Assembly: GCF_008386585.1 (NCBI RefSeq)
Contig: NZ_VUOB01000011.1
Coordinates: 1-64,000 of the forward strand
Direction of reading: 5' to 3'
Source: Solihabitans fulvus
GTDB lineage: Bacteria; Actinomycetota; Actinomycetes; Mycobacteriales; Pseudonocardiaceae
Length of the DNA stretch: 64,000 nt
The first letter of the stretch is position 1. Every line of letters starts with the position of its first letter. The notes under the pieces were generated by a model. That model was not told the DNA's origin. It worked only from the letters and a program-made list of their open reading frames with translations, and searched no databases. This document shows positions 49,386 to 57,553 of the stretch, piece after piece. The translations under genes and the position numbers were made by a program.

Positions 49386-50030
49386 GTGAATGTGTTGCTG
49401 GAACACGGGTTGACGCTGTTCGGTCAAAAGATCTCCTACGCGGAGCTGGTCGGCCAGCTGTGCGCGTTGGCCGTGGTGTTCCTCGCCCAACGGCGCACCC
49501 TGTGGACCTGGCCGGTCAATCTGATCGCGCCGATCCTGCTGTTCGCGGTGTACAGCTCCGCCCATCTCGGCGGGCTGGCGACCAGGCAGATCGTCATCCT
49601 GGCCATCTCCGTCTACGGCTGGTGGGCGTGGCACCGCAGGCGCGACCCGATCTTCGGCGTCGCGGTCCGCAAGGGCACCCTGGCCGAGCGGCTCGCCATG
49701 GTCGGCGTGCTCGCGGTCGGCACGGTCGTGATGGCCCTGGTGCTCGACGCGCTGAACGCGTCCTGGGCGCCGTGGCCGGACGCCTGGATCTTCATCGGCA
49801 CCGTCGTCGCCTTCGCCGCGCAGGCCCTCGGCCTCGTCGAGTTCTGGCTGGTGTGGCTGGCCGTCGACGCCGTCGGCGTGCCGTTGCAGATCAAGTCCGG
49901 GCTCTGGTTCAGCGCGGCCGTGTACGTGGTCTTCGCGGTCCTGGTGATCATCGGCTGGCGGGACTGGACCCGCACCGCGCAGCGGCGCAGCACGGCCATC
50001 GCGGCCGCGCGGTCGGCCGCGACCGCCTGA
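49386..50030 (+). CDS. ribM: Riboflavin transporter RibM/PnuX
   Basis: 214 residues with about six to seven membrane segments. The PnuC-like core shows VGQLCALAVVFLAQRRTLWTWPVNLIAPILLF, ISVYGWWAWHRR and EFWLVWLAVDAVGVPLQIKSGLWFSAAVYVVF. Actinobacterial PnuC relatives downstream of FMN riboswitches are the riboflavin importers PnuX/RibM. GTG 49386 has GGAG six bases upstream and gives the usual length. When FMN is plentiful the riboswitch should shut the gene off. A 19-bp terminator follows. Confidence 0.95.
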   Translation: MNVLLEHGLTLFGQKISYAELVGQLCALAVVFLAQRRTLWTWPVNLIAPILLFAVYSSAHLGGLATRQIVILAISVYGWWAWHRRRDPIFGVAVRKGTLAERLAMVGVLAVGTVVMALVLDALNASWAPWPDAWIFIGTVVAFAAQALGLVEFWLVWLAVDAVGVPLQIKSGLWFSAAVYVVFAVLVIIGWRDWTRTAQRRSTAIAAARSAATA

Positions 50031-50044
50031 CCCCGAAAAGCGAA

Positions 50045-50086
50045 CGGACCGCTGTGGCGTTGGTGTGCCAACGCCACAGCGGTCCG
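50045..50086. terminator. Bidirectional terminator between ribM and aceE
   Basis: A perfect 19-bp stem (50045-50063 with 50068-50086) with a TGTG loop lies between convergent genes, 12 bases before the aceE stop. Confidence 0.92.
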
Positions 50087-50097
50087 GTTCGGTCAGG

Positions 50098-52875
50098 TCA
50101 GGCGGAACCAGGGTCGGACGTCTGCGGGCCAGCGGCCTGCACGTCGTCCAGCCGGTACTTCCGCGTGGCCTCGATGACCGTGGCCTGTGCGACCTCGCCC
50201 TGCTTCGCCAGCGCCGTCAGCACGCCGACCACGATCGACTGCGCGTCGACCAGGAAGTGCCGCCTCGCGGCAGGCCGGGTGTCGGACATGCCGAACCCGT
50301 CCGTGCCGAGCGTGAGCATGTCGTTGGGCACCCACGGGCGGATCAGGTCGGGCACCGCGCGCATCCAGTCGGACACCGCGACCACCGGCCCAGCTGTGCC
50401 GGACAGCGCCTGGGTCACGTACGGGACCCTCGGCTCGCTCTCCGGGTGCAGCAGGTTGTGCCGGTCGATCTCGACGGCCTCCTTGCGCAGCTCCGACCAC
50501 GAGGTGGCGGACCACACGTCGGCCTGCACGCCCCACTCGTCGGCGAGCAGCCGCTGCGCCTCCAGCGCCCACGGCATGGCCACGCCGGAGACCAGGATCT
50601 GCGCCTTTGGGCCCGTCTGCCCCTGCGCGGGCGCGTACCGGTAGAGGCCCCGCAGCAGGCCCTCCACGTCCAGGTCCGCCGGCTCGGCCGGCTGCTGGTA
50701 CGGCTCGTTGTAGACGGTGAGGTAGTAGTACACGTCCTCGGGGTGCTCGCCGTACATCCGGCGCAGCCCGTCCTTGACGATGTGCGCGATCTCGAACGAC
50801 CAGGCCGCGTCGTAGGAGACCACCGCGGGGTTGGTGTGCGCCAGCAGCAGCGAGTGCCCGTCGTTGTGCTGGAGACCCTCGCCGGTCAGCGTGGTGCGGC
50901 CCGCGGTGGCGCCGATCACGAAGCCCCGCGCCATCTGGTCGGCGGCCGCCCAGAAGCCGTCGCCGGTCCGCTGGAACCCGAACATCGAGTAGAAGATGTA
51001 GATCGGGATCATCGGCTCGCCGTGCGTGGCGTATGAGGTGCCGACGGCCGTGAACGACGCCGTCGAACCGGCCTCGTTGATGCCCTCGTGCAGGATCTGA
51101 CCCTGCTGGCTTTCCTTGTACGCCAACATGAGCTGGGCGTCCACGGAGGTGTACAGCTGGCCCTGCGGGTTGTAGATCTTCTGCGTCGGGAACATCGAGT
51201 CCATGCCGAACGTCCGCGCCTCGTCCGGGATGATCGGCACCAGTCGGTTGCCGATCTCCGGGTCCTTGGCGAGGTCGCGCACCAGCCGGACGAAGGCCAT
51301 CGTGGTGGCCACCTCCTGCTTGCCCGACCCGCGACGGATGACCTCGTAGACCTTGTCGGCCGGCTGCGCCAGCGCCTTGGCCTTGCCCCGCCGCTCCGGC
51401 AGGTAGCCGCCGAGCTGACGGCGCCGCTCGGCCAGGTACTGGATCTCCGGCGCGTCGGGACCGGGGTGGTAGTACGGCGGCAGGTACGGGTCGCGCTCCA
51501 GCTCCTCGTCGCTGATCGGGATGCGCAGGCTGTCCCGGAACAGCTTGAGGTCCTGGAGGGTCATCTTCTTCATCTGGTGCGTGGCGTTGCGGCCGGCGAA
51601 GTGCGGGCCGAGGCCGTAGCCCTTGATGGTCTTGGCGAGGATGACCGTCGGCTGCCCGACGTGCGCGGTGGCCGCGTCGTAGGCGGCGAACACCTTGCGG
51701 TAGTCGTGGCCGCCGCGCTTGAGGTTCCAGATGTCCTGGTCGCTCATGTCGTTGACCAGGTCCTTGGTCCTCGGGTCACGGCCGAAGAAGTGCTCCCTGA
51801 CGTACGCGCCGTCGTTGGCCTTGTACGTCTGGTAGTCGCCGTCCGGCGTCGTGTTCATGAGGTTGACCAGCGCGCCGTCGCGGTCGGCGTGCAGCAGGGA
51901 GTCCCACTCCCGGCCCCAGATGACCTTGATGACGTTCCAGCCAGCGCCGCGGAAGAACGACTCCAGCTCCTGGACGATCTTGCCGTTGCCGCGCACCGGG
52001 CCGTCGAGGCGCTGGAGGTTGCAGTTGACCACGAAGGTCAGGTTGTCCAGGTGCTCGTTCGCGGCGACCTGGAGCACGCCGCGCGACTCCGGCTCGTCCA
52101 TCTCGCCGTCGCCGAGGAATGCCCAGACCCGCTGGTCGGAGGTGTCCTTGATGCCGCGGTCGTGCAGGTAGCGGTTGAACCGCGCCTGGAAGATCGCGTT
52201 CATCGGGCCGAGGCCCATGGAGACGGTGGGGAACTCCCACAGGTCCGGCATGAGCCGGGGGTGCGGGTAGGACGGCAGGCCGCCGCCGGGACCCGCGTGC
52301 GAGTACTCCTGGCGGAAGCCGTCCAACTGGTCGGCGGACATCCGGCCCTCGAGGAAGGCGCGCGCGTAGACACCGGGGGCGGCGTGGCCCTGGATGTAGA
52401 TCTGGTCGCCGCCGCCGGGGTGGTCCTTGCCCCGGAAGAAGTGGTTGAAGCCGACCTCATACAAGGTGGCGGAGGAGGCGTAGGACGAGATGTGCCCGCC
52501 GACGCCGACACCGGGCCGCTGGGCGCGGTGCACGGTCATCGCCGCGTTCCACCGCAGGTACGCCCGGTAGCGCCGCTCGGTCTCCTCGTCACCGGGGAAC
52601 CAGGGCTCCTGCTCGGTGGGGATCGTGTTGACGTAGTCGGTGCTGGTCAGGGCAGGCAGGCCGACACGGCTCTCCCTGGCGCGCTCCAGCAGCCGGAGCA
52701 TCAGGTAGCGGGCTCGTTGCTGACCGGCGCCCTTGAGCACCTCGTCGAACGACTCCAGCCACTCGGAGGTCTCCTCCGGGTCGATATCCGGCAGGTGCGC
52801 GGCCAGCCCGTCGCGAATGACGCGCACCCGCTCCGGGGTGCCCGCGGCGCTGGTGCCGTTGTTCTGCGGGGCCAA
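50098..52875 (-). CDS. aceE: Pyruvate dehydrogenase E1 component, homodimeric
   Basis: 925 residues, the normal length. Thiamine-diphosphate motif [10 protein letters not shown] followed by [35 protein letters not shown] near the N-terminus, [25 protein letters not shown] and [11 protein letters not shown] are diagnostic. It decarboxylates pyruvate and acetylates the lipoyl domain of E2; LipA made further right supplies lipoate. TTG 52875 is the start because GAGGAG lies five bases upstream. In actinobacteria E1 stands alone and uses E2/E3 coded elsewhere. Confidence 0.97.
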   Translation of the reverse strand: MAPQNNGTSAAGTPERVRVIRDGLAAHLPDIDPEETSEWLESFDEVLKGAGQQRARYLMLRLLERARESRVGLPALTSTDYVNTIPTEQEPWFPGDEETERRYRAYLRWNAAMTVHRAQRPGVGVGGHISSYASSATLYEVGFNHFFRGKDHPGGGDQIYIQGHAAPGVYARAFLEGRMSADQLDGFRQEYSHAGPGGGLPSYPHPRLMPDLWEFPTVSMGLGPMNAIFQARFNRYLHDRGIKDTSDQRVWAFLGDGEMDEPESRGVLQVAANEHLDNLTFVVNCNLQRLDGPVRGNGKIVQELESFFRGAGWNVIKVIWGREWDSLLHADRDGALVNLMNTTPDGDYQTYKANDGAYVREHFFGRDPRTKDLVNDMSDQDIWNLKRGGHDYRKVFAAYDAATAHVGQPTVILAKTIKGYGLGPHFAGRNATHQMKKMTLQDLKLFRDSLRIPISDEELERDPYLPPYYHPGPDAPEIQYLAERRRQLGGYLPERRGKAKALAQPADKVYEVIRRGSGKQEVATTMAFVRLVRDLAKDPEIGNRLVPIIPDEARTFGMDSMFPTQKIYNPQGQLYTSVDAQLMLAYKESQQGQILHEGINEAGSTASFTAVGTSYATHGEPMIPIYIFYSMFGFQRTGDGFWAAADQMARGFVIGATAGRTTLTGEGLQHNDGHSLLLAHTNPAVVSYDAAWSFEIAHIVKDGLRRMYGEHPEDVYYYLTVYNEPYQQPAEPADLDVEGLLRGLYRYAPAQGQTGPKAQILVSGVAMPWALEAQRLLADEWGVQADVWSATSWSELRKEAVEIDRHNLLHPESEPRVPYVTQALSGTAGPVVAVSDWMRAVPDLIRPWVPNDMLTLGTDGFGMSDTRPAARRHFLVDAQSIVVGVLTALAKQGEVAQATVIEATRKYRLDDVQAAGPQTSDPGSA

Positions 52876-53095
52876 GGGTTCTCCTCGCCTGATAGTCGGC
52901 TCTCGTCGTTGAGGCCGCGAGACCCGTTTTGGCGGGCCTCGTAGCCGGGCCGGGCCCCCGTTTGTCAGCGGTCCCAACCGTCCCATCGTGCCTCATCGTG
53001 GCGCGGGGATCACATTCTCGTCACTGCTACTGGTCAGTATTTCTGAATCGTGTTCTCGCGCGCGCGGATAGGAGGTATGTGCAGCCTGCCTCATG

Positions 53096-53109
53096 CCCTC
53101 GAACGAGGG
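53096..53109. promoter_or_regulatory. Palindrome CCCTCG-AA-CGAGGG
   Basis: A perfect 14-bp palindrome in the aceE-DUF3052 intergenic region, about 220 bases upstream of aceE and 150 upstream of the DUF3052 gene. A candidate operator. Confidence 0.4.
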
Positions 53110-53203
53110 GGTGGCGGGGTGTCCTAACGGCGTGTCACGGTGTGGACGGTTGCGCAGGTGGGGGTGGGCAGTGTTCGCTAACGTCGACCGGGATTGGCAC
53201 ACC

Positions 53204-53230
53204 GTGCGGCAGTCGACATGACTGCCGCAC
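53204..53230 (+). promoter_or_regulatory. Perfect hairpin in the 5' leader of the DUF3052 gene
   Basis: GTGCGGCAGTC (53204-53214) pairs with GACTGCCGCAC (53220-53230), five-base loop. It ends ten bases before GGAGGAG. It is an mRNA leader structure or an operator, not an end-of-gene terminator. Confidence 0.6.
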
Positions 53231-53256
53231 TTGCGCAGTTGGAGGAGTGAGTAGCC

Positions 53257-53688
53257 GTGGTCGCCGCGGGAGATGCCGGCAAGGTCGGCGTCGCCGAGAG
53301 GCTCGGGATCGAACCGGGCAACCTGGTCCAGGAGATCGGCTGGGACGATGACGTTGACGACAGCGTCCGTGCCGCCATCGAGGAGAAGGTCGGCAGCGAC
53401 CTACTCGACGAGGACTCCGACGAGGTCGTTGACGTGGTCCTGTTGTGGTGGCGGGATGGCGACGGTGATCTTGTAGACACCCTCGTGGACGCCGCCACCC
53501 CCCTCGCCGAGAACGGCGTGATCTGGGTCCTGACGCCGAAGAACGGCCGGTCTGGGCACGTCGAGCCGAGCGAGATCGCCGAGGCGGTGCCGACTGTCGG
53601 CCTTGCTCAGACGTCGAACATCAGCGTCGCGGAGGACTGGTCGGGGACGAGGCTGGTCTCGCCCAAGTCGGCGAAGTCCAAGCGCTGA
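53257..53688 (+). CDS. DUF3052 protein
   Basis: 143 residues: VAERLGIEPGNLVQEIGWDDDVDD, VVDVVLLWWRDGDGDLVDTLVDAATPLAENGVIWVLTPKNGR, and SEIAEAVPTVGLAQTSNISVAEDWSGTRLV define this actinobacterial family (Rv2239c in M. tuberculosis), whose function is unknown. GTG 53257 lies nine bases after GGAGGAG. It stands between aceE and the peroxiredoxin gene, as in mycobacteria. Confidence 0.95.
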   Translation: MVAAGDAGKVGVAERLGIEPGNLVQEIGWDDDVDDSVRAAIEEKVGSDLLDEDSDEVVDVVLLWWRDGDGDLVDTLVDAATPLAENGVIWVLTPKNGRSGHVEPSEIAEAVPTVGLAQTSNISVAEDWSGTRLVSPKSAKSKR

Positions 53689-53809
53689 GCCTGCGAAGCG
53701 GTGCCCTAGGCTGGGTTTGGTTCCCAGCGCGGTGGACCGCCGGGCTTCGCCGTGCGTGCGAGCCCGCGAGAAGGCCAGTGCGGCTCAGGAGATGAGGAGG
53801 GGGCGCGGA

Positions 53810-54274
53810 ATGGCGCTCGAGGTTGGTTCGGAGGCTCCGGACTTCACGCTCAACGACTACAACAAGCAGCAGGTCACGCTCTCGTCGTTCCGAGGCAAGA
53901 GCAACGTGCTGCTCGTGTTCTACCCCTTCGCCTTCAGTGGGATCTGCCAGGGCGAGCTGTGCCAGGTCCGGGACGAGCTGTCCGTGTACGAGGGCGAGAA
54001 CGTCCAGGTCATCGGCGTGTCCGTGGACACGCCGTTCAGCCTCAAGGCGTGGGCCGAGCAGCAGGGCTACACGTTCCCGCTGCTGTCGGACTTCTGGCCG
54101 CACGGCGAGGTCGCCAAGACCTACGGCGTGTTCAACGAGGCGGCCGGCCTGGCCACCCGTGGAACGTTCCTGGTCGACACCGAGGGCACGCTTCGGTTCG
54201 TCGAGGTCAACCAGCCCGGCGAGGCCAGGGACCAGGATGCCTGGAAGAAGGCCGTCGCGGCGCTGTCGGCCTGA
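53810..54274 (+). CDS. ahpE: Peroxiredoxin, AhpE/BCP type
   Basis: 154 residues. LEVGSEAPDFTLNDYNKQQVTLSSF, FYPFAFSGICQGELCQVRDEL, and FPLLSDFWPHGEVAKTYGVFNEAAGLATRGTFLVD match AhpE of M. tuberculosis. The peroxidatic residue is Cys46. A second Cys51 occupies a place where mycobacterial AhpE has Asp, giving the CxxxxC spacing of BCP-type atypical 2-Cys enzymes. It reduces peroxides in the cytosol. ATG 53810 has GGAGG nine bases upstream; longer reading frames are not plausible. Confidence 0.95.
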   Translation: MALEVGSEAPDFTLNDYNKQQVTLSSFRGKSNVLLVFYPFAFSGICQGELCQVRDELSVYEGENVQVIGVSVDTPFSLKAWAEQQGYTFPLLSDFWPHGEVAKTYGVFNEAAGLATRGTFLVDTEGTLRFVEVNQPGEARDQDAWKKAVAALSA

Positions 54275-54284
54275 CAACTCCCGC

Positions 54285-54313
54285 GTGCCGGACGGTCGCT
54301 GACCGTCCGGCAC
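54285..54313 (+). terminator. Terminator between ahpE and tRNA-Val
   Basis: A perfect 13-bp stem GTGCCGGACGGTC / GACCGTCCGGCAC with a three-base loop, 11 bases after the ahpE stop and just five bases before the tRNA. Confidence 0.88.
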
Positions 54314-54317
54314 GTCA

Positions 54318-54392
54318 GGGCGCGTAGCTCAGCGGGAGAGCATCGGTCTTACAAACCGAGGGTCGCAGGTTCGAAACCTGCCGCGCCCACCA
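54318..54392 (+). tRNA. tRNA-Val (anticodon TAC)
   Basis: 75 bases including encoded CCA. Acceptor GGGCGCG pairs with CGCGCCC, D-arm GCTCAGCGGGAGAGC, anticodon stem TCGGT/ACCGA with loop CTTACAA (anticodon TAC at 34-36), T-arm GCAGG-TTCGAAA-CCTGC, discriminator A. It reads GUA and related Val codons. It has no integrase next to it. Confidence 0.98.
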
Positions 54393-54592
54393 GCAGCGGA
54401 AACACGGAATCTCGGCAGTAGGCGACGGACGCACGGCGCTCAGTGACCCCATAACTGTGAGATCCGAGCACGGACATCACCCGTGGTACCCGACGCACTT
54501 CGGTACGGCGTTGAGCCGTTTGCCGGTGTTGCTGTGATCCATCGTGCCGTTTCGTATCGGGCAGCCCAGGTGGGGTGGTTCGAGGAGGCGGC

Positions 54593-54889
54593 ATGACTCC
54601 CAGGCTGGTCGCCGGTTTGGTCGGTGTCGCGTTCGCCCTCGCCGGGCTGGCGATCCTGCTGCTACCCGTGGCCGTCAGTTCGGCGGAGGGGGCCGCGCTG
54701 TCCTGCGGCAACGCCTTCGGCTGGGGCTCGCAGGAGCGGGCCACCGGGGTCGCCTCGGTGCGGTTTCCCGGCCAGTGCGCGCAGGCCAGGGACACCCGCC
54801 GGACATGGGCGCTGCCCGTTGCCGGGTTCGGGGCGCTGCTGCTCGTCGGGGCCGTCGCGCTGCCGAGGCCGGCGGGCCGGCACTCCTGA
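54593..54889 (+). CDS. Small membrane protein, unknown
   Basis: 98 residues with two membrane segments (about 5-28 and 69-90) and a short external loop containing two Cys (LSCGNAFGWG, GQCAQARD), perhaps disulfide-linked. ATG 54593 has GAGGAGG four bases upstream. No family recognised. Its last 21 bases are repeated once just after the stop. Confidence 0.78.
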   Translation: MTPRLVAGLVGVAFALAGLAILLLPVAVSSAEGAALSCGNAFGWGSQERATGVASVRFPGQCAQARDTRRTWALPVAGFGALLLVGAVALPRPAGRHS

Positions 54890-54912
54890 CCCCGGCGGGC
54901 CGGGACTCCTGA
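54869..54912. repeat. 21-bp near-perfect tandem repeat at a stop codon
   Basis: 54869-54889 and 54892-54912 differ at one base (period 23). The first copy contains the end and stop codon of the small membrane protein gene, so the duplicated copy forms the start of its 3' untranslated region. Confidence 0.8.
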
Positions 54913-55011
54913 GCGGATCTTGGAGAGATCTTGCCGACACCGGTCGGCTGGAATACCGCGACGAACCCTCGTGCTGATCGACATGGTGTTCATTCGGCAT
55001 GGAGGTTTTCG

Positions 55012-55923
55012 GTGCGCGCACTGTTGGTAGACCACAACTCCCCGGCGAGCCTGCGGCTCGGCGAGGCGCCCGACCCGGAGCCCGGTCGGGACCAGGCGCT
55101 GGTCGAGGTGTCGTCGGTGTCGCTGAACCGCGGCGAACTCGGCATGGTCGCCTCGCCGGACCACCCGGCGGGCAGCATCGCGGGCTGGGACGCGGCCGGC
55201 GTCGTGATCCGCGCCGCCGAGGACGGCTCAGGACCGGCGGTCGGCACCCGCGTGGTCACCTTCGACTGGAGCGGCGCGTGGGCGACGCTGCGCGCGGTGC
55301 GCACCAACGATCTCGCCGTGGTGCCGGACGAGCTTGACCTCGGCCTGGCCAGCGCGCTGCCCGTCGCCGCTGGCACGGCGTTGCAGGCGCTGCGCCGGTT
55401 CGGCTCGATCGCCGGCCGGCGGGTGCTGGTGACCGGCGCGTCCGGCGGCGTCGGCCGGTACGCCGTGCAGCTGGCCGCGTTGGCCGGCGCGCACGTGGTC
55501 GCCTCGGTCGGCAGCGAGGCGCGCGGCGCGGGCCTCGCCGAGCTGGGCGCGGCGGAGGTCGTGGTCGGCCTCGACTCGGTGCGCGAGCCCGTGTTCGGCG
55601 CGCTGGACCTGATCGGCGGCCCGACGCTGGCGACCGCGCACGGCCTGCTTGCCGTCGGCAGCACCGTGCTGTCCATCGGCGCCGCGTCCGGCGAGTCGAC
55701 GGTGTTCCCGCCCTACTCCACGGTCGGCGTGCTGCGCCGCCTCGAGTCGTTCCGGCTCGCGGACGGCATCGGCGAGGACCTGGCCTATCTGGTCAGCCTG
55801 CTCGCGGCCGGTCGGCTGGACCCGCAGGTCGACTGGCGCGGGAGCTGGACGCGCGTCGCCGAGGCGGCCGACGAGCTGATCAGCCGCAGGGTGCTCGGCA
55901 AGGTCGTGCTCGACCTCGACTGA
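55012..55923 (+). CDS. Zinc-independent medium-chain dehydrogenase/quinone oxidoreductase
   Basis: 303 residues. GroES-like N-terminus (VRALLVDHNSPASLRLGEAPDPEP, LNRGELGM), and a Rossmann part with GRRVLVTGASGGVGRYAVQLAALAGAHVVASVGS. The Zn ligands of alcohol dehydrogenases are absent, as in quinone oxidoreductase-type proteins. It reduces a carbonyl or enone with NADPH; substrate unknown. GTG 55012 has GGAGG exactly six bases upstream. Confidence 0.92.
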   Translation: MRALLVDHNSPASLRLGEAPDPEPGRDQALVEVSSVSLNRGELGMVASPDHPAGSIAGWDAAGVVIRAAEDGSGPAVGTRVVTFDWSGAWATLRAVRTNDLAVVPDELDLGLASALPVAAGTALQALRRFGSIAGRRVLVTGASGGVGRYAVQLAALAGAHVVASVGSEARGAGLAELGAAEVVVGLDSVREPVFGALDLIGGPTLATAHGLLAVGSTVLSIGAASGESTVFPPYSTVGVLRRLESFRLADGIGEDLAYLVSLLAAGRLDPQVDWRGSWTRVAEAADELISRRVLGKVVLDLD

Positions 55924-55965
55924 CCCGACCTCGACCGAGCAGGCGGAACGCGGCAATGCCGGGGC

Positions 55966-56001
55966 GCCGGGACGTCGGGGTGAACCCCCGGCCGTCCCGG
56001 C
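55966..56001. terminator. Terminator between the dehydrogenase and ferredoxin genes
   Basis: GCCGGGACG (55966-55974) pairs with CGTCCCGGC (55993-56001), with an inner CGGGG-TGAA-CCCCG stem. It lies between convergent genes. Confidence 0.75.
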
Positions 56002-56016
56002 GTTCCGGCGCCTCGG

Positions 56017-56214
56017 TCAGTCCTCGACGACGCTGATCGCCGAGGACGGGCACAGCGTCACGGCCTGCCGCACCGCCTCGTGCAGTTCCGCCGGCGGCTC
56101 GGCGTCCAAAAGCAGGACCGTGCCGTCCTCGTCCCGCTGGTCGAACACGTCAGGCGCGGTCAGCACGCACTGACCAGAGCCGCAGCACTTGTCCGAGTCA
56201 ACGACGACTCGCAT
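56017..56214 (-). CDS. [3Fe-4S] ferredoxin partner of the P450
   Basis: 65 residues: VVVDSDKCCGSGQCVLTAPDVF and CPSSAISV. The Cys10-x5-Cys16 ... Cys55 pattern with a non-Cys residue at the fourth ligand place is that of small 3Fe-4S ferredoxins that reduce actinobacterial P450s. It begins 21 bases after the P450 stop on the same strand, so the pair forms an operon. Confidence 0.95.
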   Translation of the reverse strand: MRVVVDSDKCCGSGQCVLTAPDVFDQRDEDGTVLLLDAEPPAELHEAVRQAVTLCPSSAISVVED

Positions 56215-56235
56215 TGGCGTTCCTCCCTCGACTTG

Positions 56236-57447
56236 TCACCAGGTGACGGGCAGTTGGTGCACGCCGTAGATGGCCATGGCGGTCCGGAACGGGATCTCCT
56301 CCGTCGGCACGGCGAGCCGCAGCGTGGGCACCCTGCGCAGCACCGTCTCCACCGCGATCTGGAGCTCGGCCCTTGCCAGCGGCTGCCCGAGGCACTGGTG
56401 CACGCCGAACCCGAACGCGATCTGCCGCCGAGCCTCCCGGGTCACATCCAGCTGGTCCGGGTCGGCGAACTGTTCCTCGTCGCGGTTGGCGGCGGGGAGC
56501 GAGACGATCACGCCCTCGCCCGCGCTGATCGTCACGTCGCCGAAGGTCACGTCCTCGAGCGCGACCCTCGGCAGCCCGATGTGCACGATCGTGTGAAACC
56601 GCAGCAGTTCCTCCACCGCGCCGGGAATCAGCGTCGGGTCGTCCCGCAGCACCGCCAGCTGGTCCGGGTTCTGGAGCAGGCTGAGGATGCTCAGCGCGGT
56701 CATGTTGGCCGTGGTCTCGTGCCCGGCGATGAGCAACAGGAAGCTCATCGAGACGAGCTGCTCCCTGGACAGCTCCCCGGTGGCCAGCCGCTCGACGGCG
56801 AGCCGGCTGATCAGGTCGTCGCCGGGCTCCCGCAACCGCCGGTCCACCAGGTCGCCGAGGTAGGCGTCCAACGCCGCGCGGGCGCCCTGGACGTCCTCGG
56901 CGGTCGACTCCAGGTTGAGCAGGACGTTGCTGCGGGACTGGAAGAACCCGTGATCCTCGTAGGGCACGCCGAGCAGCAGCGCGATCACGAGCGACGGCAC
57001 CGGCAGGGCGAACTCGGCCACCAGGTCGGCCGGCGCGGGCTTCGCGAGCATCTCGTCGAGGAACCCGTCCACGATCTCCTGGATCTTCGGCCGGAGCGCG
57101 TTCACCCGCTTGATCATGAAGTCGCGGGTGAGCATGCGCCGGAACACGCCGTGCTCTGGCGGGTCCATTCGAATGAACGGGACGACGTCGTCAGGCCTGC
57201 GCAGCGCCTGCTGCGCCCTGAGCACCATCGGGAATCCCGGCGTCCGAAGGTCGGCGCTGAACCGTCGGTCGCCGAGCACCACTCGCGCGTCCTCGAGGCG
57301 GGTCACCAGCCAGGGCTGGGTCCCGTCCCACAGCGTCACGCGGCTCACCGGCCGTTCCGACCGGATCTCGGCCAGCTCGGTCGGCGGGTCGAGCGGGCGG
57401 CTCCGCTGCATGGGGTACTGCGGGGCACTGGTTTCGGTGCTGGTCAC
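56236..57447 (-). CDS. Cytochrome P450
   Basis: 403 residues. I-helix AGHETT (241-246), ExxR EELLR (279-283) and heme loop FGFGVHQCLGQPLAR (Cys352) are intact. It is a soluble bacterial class I P450, probably a CYP107/105-like monooxygenase; the substrate is unknown. GTG 57447 has GGGGAGG four bases upstream. The ferredoxin gene follows. A TetR gene is divergent, with two matching operators between them. Confidence 0.96.
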   Translation of the reverse strand: MTSTETSAPQYPMQRSRPLDPPTELAEIRSERPVSRVTLWDGTQPWLVTRLEDARVVLGDRRFSADLRTPGFPMVLRAQQALRRPDDVVPFIRMDPPEHGVFRRMLTRDFMIKRVNALRPKIQEIVDGFLDEMLAKPAPADLVAEFALPVPSLVIALLLGVPYEDHGFFQSRSNVLLNLESTAEDVQGARAALDAYLGDLVDRRLREPGDDLISRLAVERLATGELSREQLVSMSFLLLIAGHETTANMTALSILSLLQNPDQLAVLRDDPTLIPGAVEELLRFHTIVHIGLPRVALEDVTFGDVTISAGEGVIVSLPAANRDEEQFADPDQLDVTREARRQIAFGFGVHQCLGQPLARAELQIAVETVLRRVPTLRLAVPTEEIPFRTAMAIYGVHQLPVTW

Positions 57448-57468
57448 GCTACCTCCCCAGAGATCATC

Positions 57469-57525
57469 GGAGGAAAATCCTCCACTTACATTCGCTACGC
57501 TACCGGAACCGGAGGAAAACCCTCC
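57469..57525. promoter_or_regulatory. Two matching palindromic operators between P450 and TetR genes
   Basis: GGAGGAAAATCCTCC (57469-57483) and GGAGGAAAACCCTCC (57511-57525) are palindromes with centres 42 bases apart, close to four helical turns. They lie in the 106-base divergent region, so they are the likely sites where the TetR protein represses both genes. Confidence 0.85.
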
Positions 57526-57553
57526 AGTGAATTTCACTAAAAGGAGAAAACCG

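Larger units (their letters stand above)
52876..53256. other. Intergenic region between aceE and DUF3052 with two dyads
   Basis: About 380 bases holding the two divergent promoters. A 14-bp palindrome CCCTCGAACGAGGG sits at 53096-53109, and a perfect 11-bp hairpin at 53204-53230, directly before the DUF3052 ribosome site. No gene is convincing here. Confidence 0.5.

Noticed and set aside
53077..53127. Short frame ATG TGC AGC... after AGGAGGT in the aceE-DUF3052 gap
   Set aside because: The ATG directly follows the ribosome-site-like sequence with almost no spacing, and the 16-residue product has no supporting feature.
54318..54592. tRNA-Val as an integration site for a mobile element
   Set aside because: No integrase, no repeat of the tRNA 3' end and no phage-like genes follow; the next genes are ordinary.
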